Shown here: positions 17,671 to 26,302 of the stretch, one piece after another
How the letters are laid out: each line of letters begins with the position of its first letter
Numbering within the stretch: position 1 is the first letter of the stretch
Origin: Candidatus Saccharimonadota bacterium
GTDB lineage: Bacteria > Patescibacteriota > Saccharimonadia > Saccharimonadales > Saccharimonadaceae
Assembly: GCA_017516075.1 (NCBI GenBank)
Contig: JAFWDS010000033.1
Span: 1-64,000, forward strand
DNA: 64,000 nt
Direction: 5' to 3'
Position numbers and translations under genes: made by a program
The notes under the pieces: model-generated
The model's input: only the letters and a program-made list of their open reading frames with translations
The model's database searches: none
Told to the model about the DNA's origin: nothing

Positions 17671-18660
17671 ATATGAGAATAACATACAGATTGGGACTGT
17701 AAATAATATACAATATGGAATTACGATCCAATTTGAAACGTGAGTGGTAGTGAATAGAGCAAGAAGGTCAATAGACCATTGAAGTGGGTATTTGTGTAGG
17801 ATAAAAATCAACATAGTATCTGAGCCAATTTTTTGCATGAGGTTTGCTAAACGTTTGGTGTATTTTTCGATGGTGAATGATAATAGAAGGCTTGCGATTA
17901 TGCCGGCAAGAGCAGCAATCAAGAAGAAGAGATAATTGCCGTAGCGGTTTTCTGCCATAAGAACATAGTTAACGTCATTTTTTAGACCAAAGAAGAGAGT
18001 TATTAAAAACATGACGAGGATGATTGGGATTGAAACATATAGTTTGGGACGAAGGTTTGAAATTTTTTTGCAGTTTTGATATAGATAGCCGAGCAAGATG
18101 AAGACAATTGTCATTGGGACGATATCGATACCAAGTGGTAAATTATGTCCATTTAGGAGTTCATGGATAGTGGGTTGCGATGGCATAATCAGCGCTAGAA
18201 TTAGAAAGCCAATTAAAAAGAGAGGAAGCTTAGAAGTGGCCTTTTTCTTAGTTAGCAGAATGATAATCGTATCGACTATGAGCAAACTGATGAAAAGGAC
18301 AGGTAAGAACCATAAAGAACTATTAGTAACGGAAGCTAGTGATTTGTGGGTGCCATAAAGTATTTTGGGAATTGTCCAGAGGCTGAAGTTCGGGATTGCT
18401 AATAATATTCCCCAGATTAAATATGGTAAATATATTCTATGGAAACGTTTAGAAAGAAGTTCTTTGAAATTTGTTTTTGAATAATTGATGAAGGATAGTG
18501 AGATTCCAGAAACAAAAAAGAAGAGAGGAATATGAAAAGCGTAAACCCATTTATGAAAATCTGCGCTGAAGTCAGCGTATGGTATATGCCCAGCAATGAC
18601 TAAAATAATCGCAATCGCTCTTAGGATATCAATATATTTGACGCGATTGTTCCTATTCAT
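17617..18660 (-). CDS. Acyltransferase family 3 (O-acetyltransferase-like) membrane protein
   Basis: 347 residues with about ten predicted membrane helices. The N-terminus carries the family's signature elements: YIDILRAIAIILVIAGH, then FHIPLFFFVSGIS and RFHRIYLPYLIWG. These enzymes move acyl groups (usually acetyl) across the membrane onto surface sugars. It is the last gene of the minus-strand polymer operon and overlaps tagD by 8 bp, so it probably decorates the same polymer. It overlaps glf convergently by 54 bp. Confidence 0.85.
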   Translation of the reverse strand: MNRNNRVKYIDILRAIAIILVIAGHIPYADFSADFHKWVYAFHIPLFFFVSGISLSFINYSKTNFKELLSKRFHRIYLPYLIWGILLAIPNFSLWTIPKILYGTHKSLASVTNSSLWFLPVLFISLLIVDTIIILLTKKKATSKLPLFLIGFLILALIMPSQPTIHELLNGHNLPLGIDIVPMTIVFILLGYLYQNCKKISNLRPKLYVSIPIILVMFLITLFFGLKNDVNYVLMAENRYGNYLFFLIAALAGIIASLLLSFTIEKYTKRLANLMQKIGSDTMLIFILHKYPLQWSIDLLALFTTTHVSNWIVIPYCILFTVPICMLFSYLINKYAPILTGKQKQFH

Positions 18661-19102
18661 TGGGTAGAAGAGTTTTAATTAGTGACGTTAGCTCGGTACT
18701 AGAAATGCCGTCGGTATGCGGAAGGTAGACGATTTCTACGCCGTGAGGTTTTAATTCTTCTTCGTATTTTTTCCATTGTGGAGTACCTTGCCAGTCTGAG
18801 CCGACAAACATTTTATCAAACTTATATTTTTCCCAAGCGCCAAGTTTGTTTTTATCGACCTGAGGTACTACTTCGTCGACATACTTTAGGGCGGAGACAA
18901 TCTCTTTACGTTCTTCGAATGGAATAACTGGAGTTTTATTTTTTTCTTTTTTAACTAACTCATCAGTGCTGACGGCTACGATTAAATAATCACACTGAGC
19001 TTTTGCATTGCGGATGACGTTGAGATGGCCGATATGAAACATGTCATAAACGCCAGCAGTATAGCCGACAATTTGTTTTTTCTGGTTCGATTCTTTAGTC
19101 AT
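18653..19102 (-). CDS. tagD: Glycerol-3-phosphate cytidylyltransferase (TagD-like)
   Basis: 149 residues, close to the usual length of about 130. The nucleotidyltransferase motifs are present: GVYDMFHIGHLNVI with the HxGH signature, the KMFVGSDW segment, and HTDGISSTEL near the end, matching the RTxGISTT motif. TagD makes CDP-glycerol from CTP and glycerol-3-phosphate for teichoic-acid-type polymers. It overlaps both flanking genes by 8 bp. Substrate specificity among related CTP transferases cannot be fixed from sequence, but two CDP-glycerol-type transferases nearby support glycerol phosphate. Confidence 0.87.
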   Translation of the reverse strand: MTKESNQKKQIVGYTAGVYDMFHIGHLNVIRNAKAQCDYLIVAVSTDELVKKEKNKTPVIPFEERKEIVSALKYVDEVVPQVDKNKLGAWEKYKFDKMFVGSDWQGTPQWKKYEEELKPHGVEIVYLPHTDGISSTELTSLIKTLLPNE

Positions 19103-20384
19103 GGCTGTTTCCTTTATTTTGTTGATTCTTTAGTTTCTGATATGGTTTGATGAGCCGGTTGAATAACTGGTACAGACGCGATGAGAATACGGCTTCGGCG
19201 GAAGTTTTGTATTGTGCTAGAGCAGCGTTGTCTGCGCTGAGAAGTTCGACTTCTTTGATTAAGCGGTGAATGTCTGTGTCACGTTTATATAGAAGGCTAA
19301 CGGCTTCAAAACGATCAGACGCGAATAATTGAGAGGCGATAACGGATTCTATGTACGAATTGGAAAGGAGGGGAACTTTCTTTTGTTGAACAGATTGTAG
19401 GAGAGCGGGAAGAACTACTTCTAGAGAAAAATCTTGGATGAATTCATCGTGGTGTGATGTTTGAAACGTTAATGCATCTTGATAGCCGTCGATAATTTCT
19501 TGAGCAATCTGATGAGGCTTTTTAAAAGTGAAACTTTTGCCTTCGTAGTTGGGGAAAAGGGGATTTTGATATCCAGAGAAGTTACGATATTTGGCTTGGT
19601 GGTAGTTGTCTTGGTTGAGCCAACCGGGACCACCGCCAAAAGCATCATATATATATACTGGTTTGTTGGCGAGAAGACAATAAGGAACGGTTTTGGCGAT
19701 CGTGAGTATGGCGTCGTATTGATTGAGGATCGATGGACCCATGAGGGTATATCTGTCTTGGCCTTCGCCAAGAATGGAGACATCAAGATAATGTTTGTCG
19801 ATAAGGATTCTTTTGGCCTCGACTACTTCCTTGGGCGGATGATTAGAAACAATGAGAAGTTTTTGCAGTGTTGGAGAGGAAGGTTTTATTTGAAGGTATT
19901 CTTTGGGGGCAGGATTGCGGAAAAAGGCGGTTGGGATTGAAGGATCAAGAAGCGGTTTATTAATCTCTAAGACTTCTTCAGAAATGAATAATGACAGACT
20001 GGACAGTTGATTTTCTAAATTATAAATCCAGGGTTTCTCGTCAGGAATCCAATCCATGCCAGACATATGTAGAAAAATGAACGAAGGCATTTTAGAATGC
20101 TTGGAGGATAATTCTTTGATGATGCTTATGGGCAAAATCTGGGAATGGACCCAAATATAATCAAAATCAGAAAGTTTATAATTCGGGTTGTCTTTAAGCG
20201 TATCGACGTGAAGATTAGCTTTTTGAAAATAAGTTGAGGCTGGTTTTGCGTAATTACAAGTATATAGGGTGACTTTGGCGCCAAGATTTTGGAGGGTGGT
20301 GGCCAGTTCAAGCGTGACGAGGGTGGAGCCATTGAAGCCTCGAATAATTGGTTGAGTTATGAGAAAACGTTTATTCTTGAACAT
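19095..20384 (-). CDS. Putative GT-B-fold glycosyltransferase
   Basis: 429 residues. The N-terminus resembles a GT-B Rossmann domain (RFLITQPIIRGFNGSTLVTLELATTL), with a second nucleotide-binding half around LLIVSNHPPKEVVEA and LGEGQDRY. A C-terminal coiled or helical region (about 360-425) ends SRLYQLFNRLIKPYQKLKN, similar to the amphipathic tails of surface-polymer glycosyltransferases. It is part of the operon between the TagF-like gene and tagD, overlapping them by 14 and 8 bp. No exact family could be assigned. Confidence 0.65.
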   Translation of the reverse strand: MFKNKRFLITQPIIRGFNGSTLVTLELATTLQNLGAKVTLYTCNYAKPASTYFQKANLHVDTLKDNPNYKLSDFDYIWVHSQILPISIIKELSSKHSKMPSFIFLHMSGMDWIPDEKPWIYNLENQLSSLSLFISEEVLEINKPLLDPSIPTAFFRNPAPKEYLQIKPSSPTLQKLLIVSNHPPKEVVEAKRILIDKHYLDVSILGEGQDRYTLMGPSILNQYDAILTIAKTVPYCLLANKPVYIYDAFGGGPGWLNQDNYHQAKYRNFSGYQNPLFPNYEGKSFTFKKPHQIAQEIIDGYQDALTFQTSHHDEFIQDFSLEVVLPALLQSVQQKKVPLLSNSYIESVIASQLFASDRFEAVSLLYKRDTDIHRLIKEVELLSADNAALAQYKTSAEAVFSSRLYQLFNRLIKPYQKLKNQQNKGNSHD

Positions 20385-21594
20385 GGTTTTTGCCTCGTGC
20401 TTTGATAGCTCTTAAGGGTTTCGTAACTTTCCAACTCGTTGAGTTATGTAGGTCGTTGATGATGTCGGTTAGCTCTTGGATTTTGGATTCTTGGTCAATA
20501 ATAGTTTGTTTGTCGCGATACCATTCTTCAACCATGGCGTCGTGTAGTACTTTGTGATAATCTTTGGTTTCGTCGAGGAGTAAGTAGTGCTTAATAACAT
20601 TGATGAAATCTTTGTATGGGTCAGTTGTGGCTTGCAAGAATAGCTGTTTTCTAAGGGCTTGCTGTTTTTTGCTGAATGGTTGAATAGAAAGGAGCATTGG
20701 TAAGACCTGTTTAGCTTGATTAGTGTGCGGTAAAATACCTTGACTTGCAAAAATATATTGAGGGGTATCGACGGTATGAAATTTTCTAGCATTGAGGTTG
20801 TCGGCGAAAAGGGCAACTGGAATGCCAGCACAAATTGCCTCGAAGATTGCGCCTGAATTATCGGATAAAACTAAGTCAGCTTTTTTTAGTAGTTCATCAA
20901 TTGGAATATCTGAATCATGGTATTCGTCTGCTATTTTTTTGAGATTGTCGATAGTTTGGCCTCCGTCGTAGCCAAAATGGATAGCGTGATGGGCTTTAAC
21001 TATGACGAAGAAATGCTTTTTGATTTCGTTTATCGCTGAGTCGGTAAACTTGTTAGCGCAGCTAGTGTCTGCTCCAAATGTTGGGAGTACTAGAAGAACT
21101 GGTTTTGAATGAGTCTTGGTGGTCTTTTTGAAATTGTGATAACGCCAGTATGGTACAGGATAAACTTCGGCGCCATAGGCGTCAAGGAAAGTTTGGTCAA
21201 AGGTGTTAAACGAGATAATGGCATCGTAGTCTATTCTGGTGCTGGGTAAATAAGTAGGATTCGGCTTGGTGGAGACGGCTCCGTAGGGATAGCGGATGTG
21301 GTAGATATAATTCATCCTTTTGACTACGTCTAAGCCGGGGTAGGGCGTGAGAAGAATTTTATATTGTTTGTTTTTCGGAGCGTCGTCTAAAGGTGTGTAG
21401 CCGAGTTCTTTGATTTTGGAAATAGTATGGTTAGCTAAATTGTTATACCCGCTATCGGAGGGGACAATGATATCGACGGGGATGTTTAATTTATTTAGCT
21501 TATCAACGATGCTTTTGATGACGAAAAATTCGGTTAAATCGTCGCAAATAATTGCGATATTATTGTTGGCTAGATTTTTTTTCATGGCTTTCAT
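20371..21594 (-). CDS. CDP-glycerol glycerophosphotransferase-like (TagB/TagF family) protein
   Basis: About 407 residues from the ATG at 21594, which has GGAG just upstream. A longer form from 21621 overlaps the ABC ATPase gene further. The C-terminal half carries the family hallmark ADLVLSDNSGAIFEAICAG followed by PVALF, the CDP-binding region. A VPYWRYHNF segment lies mid-protein. A tail ending NSTSWKVTKPLRAIK is typical of polymer glycosyltransferases. It probably polymerises or primes a polyol-phosphate chain on a lipid carrier at the inner membrane face. Translation is coupled to the upstream exporter ATPase by overlap. Confidence 0.75.
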   Translation of the reverse strand: MKAMKKNLANNNIAIICDDLTEFFVIKSIVDKLNKLNIPVDIIVPSDSGYNNLANHTISKIKELGYTPLDDAPKNKQYKILLTPYPGLDVVKRMNYIYHIRYPYGAVSTKPNPTYLPSTRIDYDAIISFNTFDQTFLDAYGAEVYPVPYWRYHNFKKTTKTHSKPVLLVLPTFGADTSCANKFTDSAINEIKKHFFVIVKAHHAIHFGYDGGQTIDNLKKIADEYHDSDIPIDELLKKADLVLSDNSGAIFEAICAGIPVALFADNLNARKFHTVDTPQYIFASQGILPHTNQAKQVLPMLLSIQPFSKKQQALRKQLFLQATTDPYKDFINVIKHYLLLDETKDYHKVLHDAMVEEWYRDKQTIIDQESKIQELTDIINDLHNSTSWKVTKPLRAIKARGKNHVQE

Positions 21595-22813
21595 ATTCTC
21601 CACGATTAAATAATATAGCATTTGTGGTTTTGTTCTTGGGGTCTGGATAATCGGAGCGGCGGAAAATGAAGGTGGGCGATTCGTCTTCTTGGCTGTAGGT
21701 GAGAATGTCGTTATCTTGATTGCGAATTGAGACGTAGGCTCGAATGTTGGTATCGTTTAACTCATTGAGACTAGTTTTAAATGTTATGCTGTGATGTTTC
21801 TTGCCGGAAGTCGGAGATTGTTTAGAATTACTATTCATGATGGATTGACTACGAATAATATCCCAAAGGGTGATTGCTACGTGGGTGGGGATATCTTCTT
21901 TGGTATCATATGAAATGTTAATTTCGACTTTATCTTTTTGACTAACGATGCCAGGAGATTTAAGAGCGATTTTGAGATTTTCGATAGCGGATGTTCTTTG
22001 ACTGGTGGCGTTAAAATCGTTGGTGTAGCGCGTGGTATTTTCGAGGCTATAGTCGTTAGCTACATCTTCTGGGCTACCGTCGATTTTAATAACGCCGTCG
22101 CGTATCAAGATGGCATGATTGCAATATTTGCGGACATTTTCCATTGAATGAGTGACGAGCACGACGGTCTTGGTCTTATCTTTTTTGATTTTATTGAAGA
22201 ATTGATTGCATTTGTTTTGGAAGGCCTCATCACCAACGGCAAGGACTTCATCGAGGACTAGGATATCGCCGCGGGCTTTAATTGCAATTGAAAAAGCAAG
22301 TCGGACTTGCATACCGGAAGAAAAGTTTTTGAGTTTTTGGTCCATAAATTCTTTGAGTTCGGCAAAATTAACGATGTCGTCATACATGTTGTCAATTTCT
22401 TGGTGAGAAAAACCAAGTAAAGCACCATTTAAATAGACATTTTCGCGACCAGTTAAATCTGGGTTGAAACCGACACCCAGCTCGATAAAAGGGATGAGAT
22501 TGCCGTTGATAGTGACTTTGCCTTTTTCTGGATAATAGATGCCGGCGAGTATTTTGAGAAGGGTAGATTTGCCTGAGCCGTTGCGGCCAACGATACCAAG
22601 GAATTCGCCGCGTTTAATTTCGAAATCGATATTCTTAAGAACTTGTTGTTTTTTAAAACCTTTGTTGCCACGAATTTTGCTAAAGATTGATCCTTTGAGG
22701 CTGCTTGAACGATCGGTAGGTAATTTGAAACTTTTAGATAGGTGTTCGACCTTAATGACAGTCTCGTCTTCTGGGTGATTTACTTCAACGCGTGTGCCGA
22801 GTATTTTTTTCAT
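21560..22813 (-). CDS. Polysaccharide/teichoic acid export ABC transporter ATP-binding protein (TagH/Wzt type)
   Basis: 417 residues. The ATPase domain (about 18-265) has Walker A GRNGSGKST, the signature NFSSGMQVRLAF, Walker B ILVLDEVLAVGDE and switch His in VTHSMENV. The insert ELGVGFNPDLTGRENVY is diagnostic of the TagH/Wzt/RfbE subfamily. Residues about 270-400 form a beta-sandwich C-terminal domain like that of Wzt, which binds the polymer's modified end. Its start overlaps the permease stop (TGATG). It energises export of the lipid-linked polymer built by the surrounding enzymes. Confidence 0.93.
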   Translation of the reverse strand: MKKILGTRVEVNHPEDETVIKVEHLSKSFKLPTDRSSSLKGSIFSKIRGNKGFKKQQVLKNIDFEIKRGEFLGIVGRNGSGKSTLLKILAGIYYPEKGKVTINGNLIPFIELGVGFNPDLTGRENVYLNGALLGFSHQEIDNMYDDIVNFAELKEFMDQKLKNFSSGMQVRLAFSIAIKARGDILVLDEVLAVGDEAFQNKCNQFFNKIKKDKTKTVVLVTHSMENVRKYCNHAILIRDGVIKIDGSPEDVANDYSLENTTRYTNDFNATSQRTSAIENLKIALKSPGIVSQKDKVEINISYDTKEDIPTHVAITLWDIIRSQSIMNSNSKQSPTSGKKHHSITFKTSLNELNDTNIRAYVSIRNQDNDILTYSQEDESPTFIFRRSDYPDPKNKTTNAILFNRGEYESHEKKSSQQ

Positions 22814-23625
22814 CAGATTTCCTCCGCGAAGAATTTAGATTTTTTACGGAAGTATAGAGCAGCTAAAATTAGGATAACAATGATTAAAACGATGGGGAGG
22901 AGCTGGAGATAGATGTTGCTGACATAGTTCCAAGTAGTGATTGTTTCGTGGGTGATAAGATTGTGACGAATGTCTTGAATTGCTTGTGCGATGGGATTTA
23001 GTAGGATAATTTTGGCGGCTAGAGGACTAGTTTCGGCAACCATGGTGATGGGGTAAATAATCGGTACGGCGTAAAAGAGAGCTTGGATACAGACATCCCA
23101 AATCGATGTGATGTCACGATATTTAACATTGATGGCGCCGAGGAGGAAGGAAATGCCAAGAGCTAGCGCGTATAATTCAATGAGGGAGAGGGGAACTAGT
23201 AACCAAGTCCAACTAGGTTCAACTCCATTAATTAATGCAAATATAATTACAACTACGAGATTAATGAGCATATTGATGACTGCAGTAAGAGTGGCGGACA
23301 CAACGACGATGTATTTGGGGAATGAGATTTTTCGGATCAAATCTCCGCGTACTACCATAGCTTGAATACCTTGAGAAGTGCATTCAGTAAAGAAGCTCCA
23401 CATGGTAGTACCGGCTAATAGGTAGACTGGGTAGTGGGGAATATCGCCGCCGAATCTGAGCAATTTGGCAAAAACAATATAAAGAATTGCAAACATCATT
23501 AATGGACGAAGCAAAGCCCATAAATAGCCCAATGCTGACCCTTGATATCGGAGTTTGAAATCGGTCTTGGTGAGCTCGGAAAGAAGAATGCGGTTCTTCT
23601 TGTTTAACACACGAGGTATACTCAT
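22813..23625 (-). CDS. Polysaccharide export ABC-2 permease (TagG/Wzm type)
   Basis: About 270 residues with six membrane helices and an N-terminal amphipathic region (LTKTDFKLRYQGSALGYLW) typical of the ABC-2 polysaccharide exporters. I chose the ATG at 23625 (MSIPRVLN) because a TAAAAT -10-like box ends 7 nt upstream of it; the ORF can also be opened at 23652. It pairs with the TagH/Wzt-type ATPase. The gene lies 38 bp downstream of the cytidylyltransferase-oxidoreductase fusion. Confidence 0.9.
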   Translation of the reverse strand: MSIPRVLNKKNRILLSELTKTDFKLRYQGSALGYLWALLRPLMMFAILYIVFAKLLRFGGDIPHYPVYLLAGTTMWSFFTECTSQGIQAMVVRGDLIRKISFPKYIVVVSATLTAVINMLINLVVVIIFALINGVEPSWTWLLVPLSLIELYALALGISFLLGAINVKYRDITSIWDVCIQALFYAVPIIYPITMVAETSPLAAKIILLNPIAQAIQDIRHNLITHETITTWNYVSNIYLQLLPIVLIIVILILAALYFRKKSKFFAEEI

Positions 23626-23663
23626 ATCTATAATTTTACCATAAAATAGCAAAAGTGGCTCAG

Positions 23664-24992
23664 TTAGATTTCTATGAGGTCTTTACGTTCTTTGAAATCT
23701 TGCATAGTTTGGCAAATTGCTAAGGTGGTATTCCTATCGATGCGGGGAACATCTTTACTGTCTTGAATAGCTTGGAGAAATTCAACTAGCTCGTAACGAA
23801 TTCCTTCGCCGTCTAATTGGTAGAAATAGCGACGATTGTGAGCGGGGTTTTCATAACGAAGTTCAAAGTATTCAGTCTTCCACCAGGGCGCTGGGACGTA
23901 AATATAGGCTTTGGTGCCGGTGATAACGAGATCGCCTTCGGATTTTGCTCCTTCTGCTACGGTGGCAGAAGCAGTGGCATGATTGTAGATGAAGTTGATT
24001 TTTGTGAAAGCATCACCTTTGATTTCTTTAGAATTTTGACGAGTGATAAATGTTTTGGATTTATAATTAGTGCCTAGAATTTGGAAGATTGGTAAAATAG
24101 CGTTTGGACCCCATTCGTAGAGACTAGCTAGGTGGTTGGGGTCATTTCTTTGCATATTAGTGCAAGTGGCTTCGATAGACAAAACATCTCCGACTTTACC
24201 GATTTCGGCTAGGAGCGATAGACGTTTGTAGGCAGTAGTGTAAGCTGTGCGAATAGCTTCCATGAGAACGCAATGGTTTTTGGTAGCAAGATCAAATATT
24301 TCTTGGCATTTATTAATGTCTAAACAAATTGGTGATTCGCAGAGGATGTTTTTGCCGTGTCTGAGAGCTTTTTTGATGTAATTATAGCGTTTGGCGTAGT
24401 CAGTTTTAATGTAAACAGCGTCGACATCTTTTAACATAGCATCATAAGAATCGTAGGCTTGAAGTTTAAGTTCTTGAACAGACGGATTGGCAATTTGGAG
24501 TTTTTCTGGGCAAACACTGACAATATTTAAGCCATTGACGAAGGTGCTTTCTTTGATGAATTTTTTGAAAAAGGCGCAAGAATCACCTACTAGACCGAGT
24601 TTGGTAGCACGTTTTTCTGAACGGATTTCTGAGCTAGAGACACCTTTAGTACGCTCGAGATAGACGACTTTACAGTAGTTGTTGAGATAGTCAAATTTGC
24701 CTCTCCAGTCTGATCCGATGGTAAAAACATCAACATTGTATTTTTTGATGTCATCGATTTTTTGGCCATCATATTCTTCGACAATAACCATGTCGGCGAG
24801 TCCAGTAGCTTTTACTGCGGCGATACGCTCGGCCAACGATTGAGCAATATTGATTTTGCCGCGAACGCGATCATAATCGTCACTAGTGACTCCTACGATG
24901 AGATAATCGCCAAGAGCTTTGGCACGTTCTAATAGGCGTTGATGACCAAAATGGAATAAGTCGAATGAGCCGTATGTGATAACTTTTTTCAT
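23664..24992 (-). CDS. Fusion: cytidylyltransferase plus Gfo/Idh/MocA-family oxidoreductase
   Basis: 442 residues. Residues 1-130 are a TagD-like nucleotidyltransferase: ITYGSFDLFHFGHQRLLERA with HxGH as HFGH, FTIGSDWRGKFDY, and RTKGVSSSEIR. Residues about 132-440 are a Gfo/Idh/MocA oxidoreductase, with LGLVGDSCAFFKKF as the nucleotide-binding start, CESPICLDINKC equivalent to the EKP motif, and EWGPNAILPIF. No stop or frameshift separates the halves. The linked reactions suggest CTP activation of an oxidised or reduced polyol phosphate. The oxidoreductase half has CESP where EKP is usual, so its catalytic Lys may be replaced. It sits 14 bp downstream of the aminotransferase gene. Confidence 0.85.
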   Translation of the reverse strand: MKKVITYGSFDLFHFGHQRLLERAKALGDYLIVGVTSDDYDRVRGKINIAQSLAERIAAVKATGLADMVIVEEYDGQKIDDIKKYNVDVFTIGSDWRGKFDYLNNYCKVVYLERTKGVSSSEIRSEKRATKLGLVGDSCAFFKKFIKESTFVNGLNIVSVCPEKLQIANPSVQELKLQAYDSYDAMLKDVDAVYIKTDYAKRYNYIKKALRHGKNILCESPICLDINKCQEIFDLATKNHCVLMEAIRTAYTTAYKRLSLLAEIGKVGDVLSIEATCTNMQRNDPNHLASLYEWGPNAILPIFQILGTNYKSKTFITRQNSKEIKGDAFTKINFIYNHATASATVAEGAKSEGDLVITGTKAYIYVPAPWWKTEYFELRYENPAHNRRYFYQLDGEGIRYELVEFLQAIQDSKDVPRIDRNTTLAICQTMQDFKERKDLIEI

Positions 24993-25006
24993 ATGATGAG
25001 TCCTAT

Positions 25007-26065
25007 CTATTTATCAATTTCTAATAATGCTTTGGTAAATTTTTCCATGTATTTTTTGCCACCGATGGAGATGCGTAAACAATCGCCTAGTTCACCTACG
25101 CCTGGGTAACTCTTAATTAAAATTTTCTTTTCCTTTTTCATGCGTTCGACGACGGTGTCGGCATTTGTCTTTGGTTTAATAAAAATGAAATTACCGGCTT
25201 CGCCTTTGTGTTGATAATCATTTTGGTCGAGCCATTTGATAAAATAATTGCGTCCCCCGTTAAATTCTTTGATAAGATTATCTAAAGCTCCAGGTGTGTC
25301 AAGAACTGCTTCGGCAATTTTTAATGCAAAGACATTGGTATTGTGCGGTGTGCAGAGCTTTTGTATCATTTTGATACCTTCTGGCCAGCCTACTACGTAA
25401 CCGAGTCTGCATCCTGCCATAGAGAATAATTTTGAAAAGGTACGTGTAACAAAAATATGTTCATCATTTAGAGCATATTTGAGAAAAGTTTTAGGATAAA
25501 AATAGTGATAAGCTTCGTCTATCAGAATAGTGATTTGCTTGGCTCTGGCTACACTGAGGATTTTTTTAAATTCGGTTTCACTGTAAGTATTACCCATAGG
25601 ATTGTTGGGGTTCAATAGAATCAATAATTGTGTGTCTTCAGTTAATTTATCAATAATGTGGTTTACATCCATTTTTAGATCATTATCATATGGAACTTGA
25701 ACAAATTCTCTACCGTACATTTCCGAATAAATTTGGAACATAAAATAAGACGGGACGACTCCTACGACGCGACCACCCTCACTAGTAAAAGCTTCGAAGA
25801 TATAACGTATACCTTCTGCGGAGCCGTTGACTAGGCAGAGATGTGAAGTATCGGTATGAAGGTGCCTAGCTAATACTTCTGTGAAATGCCTAGTTTCTGG
25901 ATATTCGGCAACAAGCTCTGGCGTAATTTTGTCTAAAGCTTTCTTGACAATTTCTTTAGGCAAACCTCCTGGGTTCTCATTTAAGTCTAGACGTAAATAA
26001 TCGCTTCTGTCGTTTTGGTCGAAGATTCGGTTTAGCTCTTTAAGTTTCGGATTCAGGTAATACAT
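25007..26065 (-). CDS. Histidinol-phosphate-aminotransferase-like PLP enzyme
   Basis: 352 residues, close to HisC length. Fold-type I features are LRLDLNENPGG at the N-terminus, LVNGSAEGIRYI, NPNNPMGNTYS, ILIDEAYHYFYP and the PLP-lysine segment VTRTFSKLFSMAGCRLGY. No histidine genes are near. Its place between the YidC-TagF fusion and the cytidylyltransferase-oxidoreductase fusion points to making an amino-polyol phosphate for the polymer, by analogy with HisC-like aminotransferases of Campylobacter capsule loci that make serinol phosphate. That substrate is inference. Confidence 0.82.
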   Translation of the reverse strand: MYYLNPKLKELNRIFDQNDRSDYLRLDLNENPGGLPKEIVKKALDKITPELVAEYPETRHFTEVLARHLHTDTSHLCLVNGSAEGIRYIFEAFTSEGGRVVGVVPSYFMFQIYSEMYGREFVQVPYDNDLKMDVNHIIDKLTEDTQLLILLNPNNPMGNTYSETEFKKILSVARAKQITILIDEAYHYFYPKTFLKYALNDEHIFVTRTFSKLFSMAGCRLGYVVGWPEGIKMIQKLCTPHNTNVFALKIAEAVLDTPGALDNLIKEFNGGRNYFIKWLDQNDYQHKGEAGNFIFIKPKTNADTVVERMKKEKKILIKSYPGVGELGDCLRISIGGKKYMEKFTKALLEIDK

Positions 26066-26083
26066 AACACACTTTCTAAAGAA

Positions 26084-26302
26084 TTAGGCTTTCTTGGACT
26101 TGTTTTTAACTTCAATTTCGTCGGATTCGACTTCTTTGTTCTTGTTTTCATCGATGCCAAGTTTTTTGTTGACTTTTTTCTTGGTTTTTCGGAAATATAG
26201 ACCAACGAAGGCTCCTACTGCAATGACAATACCAGCTCCAGCTTGAATGGCATAGGTCATAACTGAAGGATCGATATAACCAAAGTTTAATATTTCGTTC
26301 AT
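26084..26302 (-). CDS. Small single-pass membrane protein, function unknown
   Basis: 72 residues. A short N-terminal region is followed by a Gly/Ala-rich membrane helix (about 14-37, AGAGIVIAVGAFVGLYF) and a highly charged Lys/Glu tail. Its start overlaps the stop of the YidC-TagF fusion (4 bp), so it is translated as part of that operon, 18 bp before the aminotransferase gene. It might be a partner of the fusion protein. No family was recognised. Confidence 0.65.
   Translation of the reverse strand: MNEILNFGYIDPSVMTYAIQAGAGIVIAVGAFVGLYFRKTKKKVNKKLGIDENKNKEVESDEIEVKNKSKKA

Noticed and set aside
25007-26065. Histidine biosynthesis (hisC)
   Set aside because: No other his gene is nearby and the operon context is surface polymer; only the fold is claimed.
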